From: Colletes latitarsis
Taxonomy: Eukaryota > Arthropoda > Insecta > Hymenoptera > Colletidae
DNA: 64,000 nucleotides
Reading direction: 5' to 3'
NCBI RefSeq assembly: GCF_051014445.1
Contig: NW_027488367.1
Coordinates: forward strand, 23,111,501-23,175,500
Part shown: positions 1 through 11,780 of the stretch, in pieces
Position numbering within the stretch: position 1 is the stretch's first letter
How the letters are laid out: each line of letters begins with the position of its first letter
Translations under genes and position numbers: made by a program
Notes under the pieces: generated by a model
Database searches by the model: none
Told to the model about the DNA's origin: nothing
What the model saw: the letters and a program-made list of their open reading frames with translations, nothing else

Positions 1-176
1 GGATAACGCAAGTTAGGTCTGGGATAGGTCTGGGATTTGCCCTCGTCAGGCTCATACTTTCGCGTTTTTCACATACTTGTTGAACGGATCCTGGGTTTTT
101 CCTGGTTTGGGTCACGTAGTAATGTGGTACCACACTGAAACATTCAATTAAACCTGGTCTTCATAAATATTTTAGA
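1..176 (+). repeat. Representative satellite monomer with internal anatomy
   Basis: Taken as phase reference. Positions 1-9 are GGATAACGC. Positions 14-24 and 25-35 are two perfect tandem copies of the 11-mer TAGGTCTGGGA. Positions 39-60 are a conserved CCCTCATCAGGCTCATACTTT-like stretch (here CTCGTCAGG). Positions about 61-110 are the variable cassette, which in many copies contains GGATCC (here 86-91) followed by a T run. Positions 111-122 are the conserved TCACGTAGTAA segment. Positions 123-134 are the palindrome TGTGGTACCACA. Positions 135-160 hold CTGAAACA, a TTAAACCTGG block and a short variable joint. Positions 161-176 are an AT-rich end, ATAAATATTTTAGA. The choice of start is arbitrary, since the array is continuous. 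Confidence 0.9.
123..134. repeat. Dyad-symmetric core of the monomer (TGTGGTACCACA)
   Basis: This 12-bp perfect palindrome recurs in most monomers at the same phase. In copies with AGTAGTGTGG upstream it grows to the 16-bp palindrome AGTGTGGTACCACACT, for example at 23535-23550. Variant monomers usually change only the two central bases (TA to GA, TT or GT) and keep the GTGG and CCAC arms. One haplotype reads GAAGTACAACAC and loses the arms. It could be a protein-binding dyad or a cruciform-prone site; neither is shown by the sequence alone. Confidence 0.75.
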
Positions 177-3100
177 GGATAACGCATGTCAGGTCGGGGT
201 TACGTCTAGGATTTGCCCTCATCAGGCTCATACTTTCGCATATTTCTCATACTTCATGGCTAGATCCTGGGCTGTTTCTGCATTGTATCACGTAGTAATG
301 TGGTACCACGCTGAAACTGTCAATTAAACCTGGTTTCGATCAATATTTTAGAGGATAACGCAAGTTAGGTCTGGCATAGGTCTGGGATTCGCCCTCATCA
401 GGCTCATACTTTCGCACACTTCACATACTCGTTGACAAGATCCTGGGTTTTTTTCTGGCTTGGATCACGTAGTAATGTGGTTCCACACCGAAGCAGTCGA
501 TTAAACTTGGCTTCGATCAATATTTTAGAGGATAACGCAAGTTAGGTCTGGGATAGGTCTGGGATTTGCCCTCATCAGGCTCATACTTTCGCAGTTTTAA
601 CATACATGTTGACCTGATCGAGGGTTTTTTCTGCTTTGGATCACGTAGTAAAGTGGTACCACACTGAAACAGTCCATTAAACCTGGTTTGGATCAATATT
701 TTAGAGGATAACGCATGTTAGGTCTAGGTTAGGTCTGGGATTTTCGCTCATGAGACTCATACATTCGCATTCTTCACATACTTGTTGAACGGATCCTGGG
801 TTTTTTCTGGTTTGGTTCATGTAGTAATGTGGTACCACACTGAAACATTCAATTAAACCTGGTCTTGATAAATATTTTAGAGGATAACGCATGTTAGGTC
901 GGGGTTACGTCTAGGATTTGCCCTCATCAGGCTCATACTTTCGCATATTTCTCATACTTCATGGCTAGATCCTGGGCTGTTTCTGCATTGTATCACGTAG
1001 TAATGTGGTACCACGCTGAAACAGTCAATTAAACCTGGTTTCGATCAATATTTTAGAGGATAACGCAAGTTAGGTCTGGCATAGGTCTGGGATTCGCCCT
1101 CATCAGGCTCATACTTTCGCACACTTCACATACTCGTTGAACAGATCCTGCGTTATTTTCTGGTTTGGATCACACAGTAATGTGGTACCACACTGAAACA
1201 TTCAATTAAACCTGGTCTTCATAAATATTTTAGAGGATAACGCATGTTAGGTCTGGGTTAGGTCTAGGATTTGCCCTCATCAGGCTCATACTTTCGCATA
1301 TTTCTCATACTTCATGGCTAGATCCTGGGCTATTTCTGGATTGGATCACGTAGTAAAGTGGTACCACACTGAAACATTCAATGAAACCTGGTCTGGATAA
1401 ATATTTTAGAGGACAACGCATCTTAGGTCTGAGTTAGGTCTAAGATTTGCCCTCATCAGGCTCACAGTTTCGCGTTTTTCACATACTTGTTGAACAGATC
1501 CTGGTTTTTTTCTGGTTTGGATCACGAAGTAGTGTGGTACCACACAGAAACAGTCCATTAAACCTGGTTTCGCTCAAATTTTTAGAGGATAACGCATGTT
1601 AGGTCTAGATTAGGTCTGGGATTTGCTCTCATCAGGCTCATTCTTTCGCATATTTCTCATACTTGATGGCTATATCCTGGGCTTTTTCTGGATTGCATCA
1701 CGTAGTAACGTATTACCACACTGAAACAGTCAATGAAACCTGGTTTCCATCAATATTTTAGAGGACAACGCAAGTTAGGTCTAGGTAAGGCCTGAGATTT
1801 TCACTGATCAGACTCATACTTTCGCCTTCTTCACATACTTGTTGAACGGATCCTGGGTTTTTTCTGGTTTGGAACACGTAGTAATGTGGTACCACACTGT
1901 AACATTCAATTAAACCTGGTCTTGATAAATATTTTAGAGAATAACGCATGTTAGGTCTGGGTTAGGTCTAGGATTTGCCCTCATCAGGATCATACTTTCG
2001 CATATTTCTCATACTTCATGGCTAGATCCTGGGCTATTTCTGGATTGGATCACGTAGTAAAGTGGTACCACACTGAAACATTCAATGCAACCTGGTCTGG
2101 ATAAAAATTTTAGAGGATAACGCATGTTAGGTCAAGGTTAGGTCTAAGATTTGCCCTCATCAGGCTCACAGTTTCGCGTTTTTCACATACTTGTCGAACA
2201 GATCCTGGGTTTTTTGTGGTTTGGATCACGTAGTAATGTGGTACCACACTGAAACATTCAATTAAACCTGGTCTTGATAAATATTTTAGAGGATAACGCA
2301 TGTTAGGTCTGGGATAGGTCTGGGATTAGCCCTCATCAGACTCATACTTTCGCTTTCTTCATACTTGTTGAACGGATCCTGGGCTTTTTCTGGATTGCAT
2401 CACGTAGTAATGTAGTACCACACTGAAACAGTCAATGAAACCTGGTTTCCATCAATATTTTAGAGGACAACGCAAGTTAGGTCTAGGTAAGGCCTGAGAT
2501 TTTCACTGATCAGACTCATACATTCGCATTCTTCACATACTTGTTGAACGGATCCTGGGTTTTTTCTGGTTTGGATCACGTAGTAATGTGGTACCACACT
2601 GAAACATTCAATTAACCCTGGTCTTGATAAATATTTTAGAGGATAACGCATGTTAGGTCTGGGTTACGTCTAGGATTTGCCCTCATCAGGCTCATACTTT
2701 CGCATATTTCTCATACTTCATGGCTAGATCCTGGGCTGTTTCTGCATTGTATCACGTAGTAATGTGGTACCACGCTGAAACAGTCAATTAACCTTGGTTT
2801 CGATCAATATTTTAGAGGATAACGCAAGTTAGGTCTGGGATAGGTCTAGGATTTGCCCTCATCAGGCTCTTACTATCGCATATTACTCATACTTCATGGC
2901 TAGATCCTGGGCTATTTCTGGATTGGATCACGTAATAAAGTGGTACCACACTGAAACATTCAATGAAACCTGTTCTGGATAAATATTTTAGAGGATAACG
3001 CATCTTAGGTCTGGGTTAGGTCTAAGATTTGCCCTCATCAGGCTCACAGTTTCGCGTTTTTCACATACTTGTTAAACAGATCCTGGGTTTTTTCTGGTTT

Positions 3101-6100
3101 GGATCACGTAGTAATGTGGTAGCACACTAATACAGTTAATTAAACCTGGTTTCGATCAATATTTTAGAGGATCACGCAAGCTGGGTCTGGGATAGGTCTG
3201 GGATTAGCCCTCATCAGACTCACACTTTCGCACACTTCACATACTCGTTGACAAGACCCTGGGTTTTTTTCTGGCTTGGATCACGTAGTAATGTGGTTCC
3301 ACACTGAAACAGTCGATTAAACTTGGCTTCGATCAATATTTTAGAGGATAACGCAAGTTAGGTCTGGGATAGGTCTGGGATTTGCCCTCATCAGGCTCAT
3401 ACTTTCGCGTTTTTCACATACTTGTTGAACGGATCCTGGGTTTTTTCTGGTTTGGTTCACGTAGTAATGTGGTACCACGCTGAAACAGTCAATTAAACCT
3501 GGTTTCCATCAATATTTTAGAGGATAACGCATGTTAGGTCTAGGTTAGGCCTGGGATTTTCACTCATCAGACTCATACTTTCGCATTCTTCACATACTTG
3601 TCGAACTGATCCTGGGTTTTTTGTGGTTTGGAACACGTAGTAATGTGGTACCACACTGAAACATTCAATTAAACCTGGTCTTGATAAATATTTTAGAGGA
3701 TAACGCATGTAAGGTCTAGGTTAGCCGTGGGATTTTCACTCATCAGACTCATACTTTCGCATATTTCTCATACTTCATGGCTAGATCCTGGGCTATTTCT
3801 GGATTGGATCACGTAGTAAAGTGGTACCACACTGAAACATTCAATGAAACCTGGTCTGGAAAAAAATTTTAGAGGATAACGCATGTTAGGTCAAGGTTAG
3901 GTCTAAGATTTGCCCTCATCAGGCTCACAGTTTCGCGTTTTTCACATACTTGTTGAACAGATCCTGGGTTTTTTCTGGTTTGTATCACGCAGTACTGTGG
4001 TACCACACTGAAACAGTCCATTAAACCTGGTTTGGATCAATATTTTAGAGGATAACGCATGTTAGGTCTAGGTTAGGCCTGGGATTTTCACTCATCAGAC
4101 TCATACTTTCGCATTCTTCACATACTTGTCGAACTGATCCTGGGTTTTTTGTGGTTTGGATCACGTAGTAATGTGGTACCACACTGAAACATTCAATTAA
4201 ACCTGGTCTTGATAAATATTTTAGAGGATCACGCAAGCTGGGTCTGGGATAGGTCTGGGATTAGCCCTCATCAGGCTCATACTTTCGCACACTTCACATA
4301 CTCGTTGACAAGACCCTGGGTTTTTTTCTGGCTTGGATCACGTAGTAATGTGGTTCCACACTGAAACAGTCGATTAAACTTGGCTTCGATCAATATTTTA
4401 GAGGATAACGCAAGTTAGGTCTGGGATAGGTCTGGGATTTGCCCTCATCAGGCTCATACTTTCGCGTTTTTCACATACTTGTTGAACGGATCCTGGGTTT
4501 TTTCTGGTTTGGTTCACGTAGTAATGTGGTACCACGCTGAAACAGTCAATTAAACCTGGTTTCGATCAATATTTTAGAGGATAACGCAAGTTAGGTCTGG
4601 CATAGGTCTGGGATTCGCCCTCATCAGGCTCATACTTTCGCGTTTTTCACATACTTGTTGAACAGATCCTGGGTTTTTTCTGGTTTGTATCACGTAGTAG
4701 AGTGGTACCACACTGAAACAGTCCATTAAACCTGGTTTGGATCAATATTTTAGAGGATAACGCATGTTAGGTCCAGATTAGGTCTGGGATTTTCGCTCAT
4801 GAGACTCATACTTTCGCATTCTTCACATACTTGTTGAACGGATCCAGGGTTTTTTCTGGTTTGGTTCATGTAGTAATGTGGTACCACACTGAAACAGTCG
4901 ATTAAACCAGGTTTCGATCAATATTTTTGAGGATAACGCATGTTAGGTCTAGGTTAGGCCTGGGATTTTCACTCATCAGACTCATACTTTCGCATTCTTC
5001 ACATACCTGTTGAACGGATCCTGGGTTTTTTCTGGTTTGGATCACGTAGTAATGTGGGTCCACACTGAAACAATCAACTAAACCTGGTCTTGATAAATAT
5101 TTTAGAGGATAACGCATGTTAGGTCTGGGATAGGTCTGGGATTTGCCCTCATCAGACTCATACTTTCGCACACTTCACATACTCGTTGAACAGATCCTGC
5201 GTTATGTTCTGGTTTGGATCACACAGTAATGTGGTACCACACTGAAACATTCAATTAAACCTGGTCTTCATAAATATTTTAGAGGATAACGCATGTTAGG
5301 TCTGGGTTAGGTCTAGGATTTGCCCTCATCAGGCTCATACTTTCGCATATTTCTCATACTTCATGGCTAGATCCTGGGCTATTTCTGGATTGGATCACGT
5401 AGTAAAGTGGTACCACACTGAAACATTCAATGAAACCTGGTCTGGATAAATATTTTAGAGGACAACGCATCTTAGGTCTGGGTTAGGTCTAAGATTTGCC
5501 CTCATCAGGCTCACAGTTTCGCGTTTTTCACATACTTGTTGAACAGATCCTGGTTTTTTTCTGGTTTGGATCACGAAGAAGTGTGGTACCACACTGAAAC
5601 AGTCCATTAAACCTGGTTTCGCTCAAATTTTTAGAGGATAACGCATGTTAGGTCTAGATTAGGTCTGGGATTTGCTCTCATCAGGCTCATTCTTTCGCAT
5701 ATTTCTCATACTTGATGGCTATATCCTGGGCTTTTTCTGGATTGCATCACGTAGTAACGTAGTACCACACTGAAACAGTCAATGAAACCTGGTTTCCATC
5801 AATATTTTAGAGGACAACGCAAGTTAGGTCTAGGTAAGGCCTGAGATTTTCACTGATCAGACTCATACTTTCGCCTTCTTCACATACTTGTTGAACGGAT
5901 CCTGGGTTTTTTCTAGTTTGGTTCACGTAGTAATGTGGTACCTCACTGACACAGTCGATTAAACCTGGTTTCGATCAATATTTTAGAGGATAACGCAAGT
6001 TAGGTCTAGGTTAGGCCCGGGATTTTCACTCATCAGACTCATATTTCGCATTCTTCACATACTTGTTGAACGGATCCAGGGTTTTTTCTGGTTTGGTTCA

Positions 6101-6799
6101 TGTAGTAATGTGGTACCACACTGAAACAGTCGATTAAACCAGGTTTCGATCAATATTTTTGAGGATAACGCATGTTAGGTCTAGGTTAGGCCTGGGATTT
6201 TCACTCATCAGACTCATACTTTCGCATTCTTCACATACCTGTTGAACGGATCCTGGGTTTTTTCTGGTTTGGATCACGTAGTAATGTGGGTCCACACTGA
6301 AACAATCAACTAAACCTGGCCTTCATAAATATTTTAGAGGATAACGCATGTTAGGTCTGGGTTACGTCTAGGATTTGCCCTCATCAGGCTCATACTTTCG
6401 CATATTTCTCATACTTCATGGCTAGATCCTGGGCTGTTTCTGCATTGTATCACGTAGTAATTTGGTACCACGCTGAAACAGTCAATTAAACCTGGTTTCG
6501 ATCAATATTTTAGAGGATAACGCAAGTTAGGTCTGGCATAGGTCTGGGATTCGCCCTCATCAGGCTCATACTTTCGCGTTTTTCACATACTTGTTGAACA
6601 GATCCTGGGTTTTTTCTGGTTTGGATCACGTAGTAATGTGGTACCTCACTGACACAGTCGATTAAACCTGGTTTCGATCAATATTTTAGAGGATAACGCA
6701 AGTTAGGTCTAGGTTAGGCCCGGGATTTTCACTCATCAGACTCATATTTCGCATTCTTCACATACTTGTTGAACGGATCCAGGGTTTTTTCTGGTTTGG

Positions 6800-9640
6800 T
6801 TCATGTAGTAATGTGGTACCACACTGAAACAGTCGATTAAACCAGGTTTCGATCAATATTTTTGAGGATAACGCATGTTAGGTCTAGGTTAGGCCTGGGA
6901 TTTTCACTCATCAGACTCATACTTTCGCATTCTTCACATACTTGTCGAACTGATCCTGGGTTTTTTGTGGTTTGGAACACGTAGTAATGTGGTACCACAC
7001 TGAAACATTCAATTAAACCTGGTCTTGATAAATATTTTAGAGGATAACGCATGTAAGGTCTAGGTTAGCCGTGGGATTTTCACTCATCAGACTCATACTT
7101 TCGCATATTTCTCATACTTCATGGCTAGATCCTGGGCTATTTCTGGATTGGATCACGTAATAAAGTGGTACCACACTGAAACATTCAATGAAACCTGTTC
7201 TGGATAAATATTTTAGAGGATAACGCATCTTAGGTCTGGGTTAGGTCTAAGATTTGCCCTCATCAGGCTCACAGTTTCGCGTTTTTCACATACTTGTTAA
7301 ACAGATCCTGGGTTTTTTCTGGTTTGGATCACGTAGTAATGTGGTAGCACACTAATACAGTTAATTAAACCTGGTTTCGATCAATATTTTAGAGGATCAC
7401 GCAAGCTGGGTCTGGGATAGGTCTGGGATTAGCCCTCATCAGACTCATACTTTCGCACACTTCACATACTCGTTGACAAGACCCTGGGTTTTTTTCTGAC
7501 TTGGATCACGTAGTAATGTGGTTCCACACTGAAACAGTCGATTAAACTTGGCTTCGATCAATATTTTAGAGGATAACGCAAGTTAGGTTTGGGATAGGTC
7601 TGGGATTTGCCCTCATCAGGCTCATACTTTCGCGTTTTTCACATACTTGTTGAACGGATCCTGGGTTTTTTCTGGTTTGGTTCACGTAGTAATGTGGTAC
7701 CACGCTGAAACAGTCAATTAAACCTGGTTTCGATCAATATTTTAGAGGATAACGCATGTTAGGTCTAGGTTAGGCCTGGGATTTTCACTCATCAGACTCA
7801 TACTTTCGCATTCTTCACATACTTGTCGAACTGATCCTGGGTTTTTTGTGGTTTGGAACACGTAGTAATGTGGTACCACACTGAAACATTCAATTAAACC
7901 TGGTCTTGATAAATATTTTAGAGGATAACGCATGTAAGGTCTAGGTTAGCCGTGGGATTTTCACTCATCAGACTCATACTTTCGCATATTTCTCATACTT
8001 CATGGCTAGATCCTGGGCTATTTCTGGATTGGATCACGTAGTAAAGTGATACCACACTGAAACATTCAATGAAACCTGGTCTGGAAAAAAATTTTAGAGG
8101 ATAACGCATGTTAGGTCAAGGTTAGGTCTAAGATTTGCCCTCATCAGGCTCACAGTTTCGCGTTTTTCACATACTTGTTGAACAGATCCTGGGTTTTTTC
8201 TGGTTTGTATCACGTAGTCATGTGGTACCACACTGAAACAGTCGATGAAACCTGGTTTCGATCAATATCTTAGAGGATAACGCAAGTTAAGTCTGGGATT
8301 GGTCTGGGATTTGACCTCATCAGACTCATACTTTCGCACACTTCACATACTCGTTGAACAGATCCTGGGTTATTTTCTGGTTTGGATCACATAGTAATGT
8401 GGTACCACACTGAAACTGTCGATTAAACCAGGTTTCGATCAATATTTTTGAGGACAACGCATGTTAGGTCTAGGTTAGGCCTGGGATTTTCACTCATCAG
8501 ACTCATACTTTCGCATTCTTCACATACTTGTCGAACTGATCCTGGGTTTTTTGTGGTTTGGATCACGTAGTAATGTGGTACCACACTGAAACATTCAATT
8601 AAACCTGGTCTTGATAAATATTTTAGAGGATAACGCATGATAGGTCTGGGATAGGTCTGGGATTAGCCCTCATCAGACTCATACTTTCGCACACTTCACA
8701 TACTCGTTGACGAGATCCTGGGTTTTTTTCTAGTTTGGATCACGCAGTAATGTGGTACCACACTGAAACAGTCGATTAAACCTGGTTTCGATCAATATTT
8801 TTGAGGATAACGCATGTTAGGTCTGGGATAAGTCTGGGATTAGCCCTCATCAGACTCATACTTTCGCTTTCTTCACATACTTGTTGAACGGATCCTGGGC
8901 TTTTTATGGATTGCATCACGTAGTAATGTAGTACCACACTGAAACAGTCAATTAAACCTGGTCTTGATAAATATTTTAGAGGATAACGCATGTAAGGTCT
9001 AGGTTACGTCTAGGATTTGCCCTCATCAGGCTCATACTTTCGCATATTTCTCATACTTCATGGCTAGATCCTGGGCTGTTTCTGCATTGTATCACGTAGT
9101 AATGTGGTACCACACTAAAACATTCAATTAAACCTGGTTTCGATCAATATTTTAGAGGATCACGCAAGCTAGGTCTGGGATAGGTCTGGGATTAGCCCTC
9201 ATCAGACTCATACTTTCGCACACTTCACATACTCGTTGACAAGATCCTGGGTTTTTTTCTGGCTTGGATCACGTAGTAATGTGGTTCCACACTGAAACAG
9301 TCGATTAAACTTGGCTTCGATCAATATTTTAGAGGATAACGCAAGTTAGGTCTGGGATAGGTCTGGGATTTGCCCTCGTCAGGCTCATACTTTCGCGTTT
9401 TTCACATACTTGTTGAACGGATCCTGGGTTTTTCCTGGTTTGGGTCACGTAGTAATGTGGTACCACACTGAAACATTCAATTAAACCTGGTCTTCATAAA
9501 TATTTTAGAGGATAACGCATGTCAGGTCGGGGTTACGTCTAGGATTTGCCCTCATCAGGCTCATACTTTCGCATATTTCTCATACTTCATGGCTAGATCC
9601 TGGGCTGTTTCTGCATTGTATCACGTAGTAATGTGGTACC
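6800..9640. repeat. Segment B, copy 1
   Basis: It matches about 23525-26365. The offset is 16725 at both ends and 16549 in the middle (7.74-8.99 kb). One monomer near 7.56-7.74 kb is present only here, and one near 25.53-25.70 kb is present only in the later copy. It starts the larger duplication of about 16.7 kb. Boundaries are approximate. Confidence 0.8.
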
Positions 9641-10319
9641 ACACTGAAACAGTCCATTAAACCTGGTTTGGATCAATATTTTAGAGGATAACGCATGTTA
9701 GGTCTAGGTTAGGTCTGGGATTTTCGCTCATGAGACTCATACATTCGCATTCTTCACATACTTGTTGAACGGATCCTGGGTTTTTTCTGGTTTGGTTCAT
9801 GTAGTAATGTGGTACCACACTGAAACATTCAATTAAACCTGGTCTTGATAAATATTTTAGAGGATAACGCATGTTAGGTCGGGGTTACGTCTAGGATTTG
9901 CCCTCATCAGGCTCATACTTTCGCATATTTCTCATACTTCATGGCTAGATCCTGGGCTGTTTCTGCATTGTATCACGTAGTAATGTGGTACCACGCTGAA
10001 ACAGTCAATTAAACCTGGTTTCGATCAATATTTTAGAGGATAACGCAAGTTAGGTCTGGCATAGGTCTGGGATTCGCCCCCATCAGGCTCATACTTTCGC
10101 ACACTTCACATACTCGTTGAACAGATCCTGCGTTATTTTCTGGTTTGGATCACACAGTAATGTGGTACCACACTGAAACATTCAATTAAACCTGGTCTTC
10201 ATAAATATTTTAGAGGATAACGCATGTTAGGTCTAGGTTAGCCGTGGGATTTTCACTCATCAGACTCATACTTTCGCATTCTTCACATACTTGTCGAACT
10301 GATCCTGGGTTTTTTGTGG

Positions 10320-11780
10320 TTTGGTTCACGTAGTAATGTGGTACCACGCTGAAACAGTCAATTAAACCTGGTTTCCATCAATATTTTAGACGATAACGCA
10401 TGATAGGTCTAGGTTAGGCCTGGGATTTTCACTCATCAGACTCATACTTTCGCATTCTTCACATACTTGTCGAACTGATCCTGGGTTTTTTGTGGTTTGG
10501 AACACGTAGTAATGTGGTACCACACTGAAACATTCAATTAAACCTGGTCTTGATAAATATTTTAGAGGATAACGCATGTAAGGTCTAGGTTAGCCGTGGG
10601 ATTTTCACTCATCAGACTCATACTTTCGCATATTTCTCATACTTCATGGCTAGATCCTGGGCTATTTCTGGATTGGATCACGTAGTAAAGTGGTACCACA
10701 CTGAAACATTCAATGAAACCTGGTCTGGAAAAAAATTTTAGAGGATAACGCATGTTAGGTCAAGGTTAGGTCTAAGATTTGCCCTCATCAGGCTCACAGT
10801 TTCGCGTTTTTCACATACTTGTTGAACAGATCCTGGGTTTTTTCTGGTTTGTATCACGCAGTACTGTGGTACCACACTGAAACAGTCCATTAAACCTGGT
10901 TTGGATCAATATTTTAGAGGATAACGCATGTTAGGTCTAGGTTAGGCCTGGGATTTTCACTCATCAGACTCATACTTTCGCATTCTTCACATACTTGTCG
11001 AACTGATCCTGGGTTTTTTGTGGTTTGGATCACGTAGTAATGTGGTACCACACTGAAACATTCAATTAAACCTGGTCTTGATAAATATTTTAGAGGATAA
11101 CGCATGATAGGTCTGGGATAGGTCTGGGATTAGCCCTCATCAGACTCATACTTTCGCACACTTTACATACTCTTTGACGAGATCCTGGGTTTTTTTCTAG
11201 TTTGGATCACGCAGTAATGTGGTACCACACTGAAACAGTCGATTAAACCTGGTTTCGATCAATATTTTTGAGGATAACGCATGTTAGGTCTGGGATAAAT
11301 CTGGGATTAGCCCTCATCAGACTCATACTTTCGCTTTCTTCACATACTTGTTGAACGGATCCTGGGCTTTTTATGGATTGCATCACGTAGTAATGTAGTA
11401 CCACACTGAAACAGTCAATGAAAACTGGTTTCCATCAATATTTTAGAGGACAACGCAAGTTAGGTCTAGGTAAGGCCTGAGATTTTCACTGATCAGACTC
11501 ATACATTCGCATTCTTCACATACTTGTTGAACGGATCCTGGGTTTTTTCTGGTTTGGATCACGTAGTAATGTGGTACCACACTGAAACATTCAATTAAAC
11601 CTGGTCTTGATAAATATTTTAGAGGATAACGCATGTTAGGTCTGGGTTACGTCTAGGATTTGCCCTCATCAGGCTCATACTTTCGCATATTTCTCATACT
11701 TCATGGCTAGATCCGGGGCTGTTTCTGCATTGTATCACGTAGTAATGTGGTACCACACTAAAACAGTAAATTAAACCTGG
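10320..11780. repeat. Segment repeated 18 monomers downstream (3168 bp)
   Basis: About eight monomers here recur at about 13488-14948 with a constant offset of 3168 bp, exactly 18 x 176. Markers shared only by the two include GATCCGGGGCTG and CACACTAAAACAGTAAATT at the right end. Confidence 0.8.

Larger units (their letters stand above)
1..4230. repeat. Segment A, copy 1
   Basis: This run of about 24 monomers is repeated at about 26059-29943. The offset is 26058 for the first 1.9 kb and 25706-25707 afterwards, because the later copy skips the two monomers at about 1.93-2.28 kb. Parts also recur at 9334-9640 (offset 9333), 9640-10230 (offset 8980) and about 11930-14265 (offset 10037). Shared rare variants include CCCTCGTCAGG with GGGTTTTTCCTGG, and the GAATAACGC start with CATCAGGATCATAC. 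Confidence 0.85.

Noticed and set aside
701..892. Minus-strand ORF of 63 residues, and some sixty relatives up to 115-123 residues (for example 38915-39262, 50500-50871)
   Set aside because: They lie wholly in satellite monomers, recur with the 176-bp period, change frame from monomer to monomer and match no family I know.
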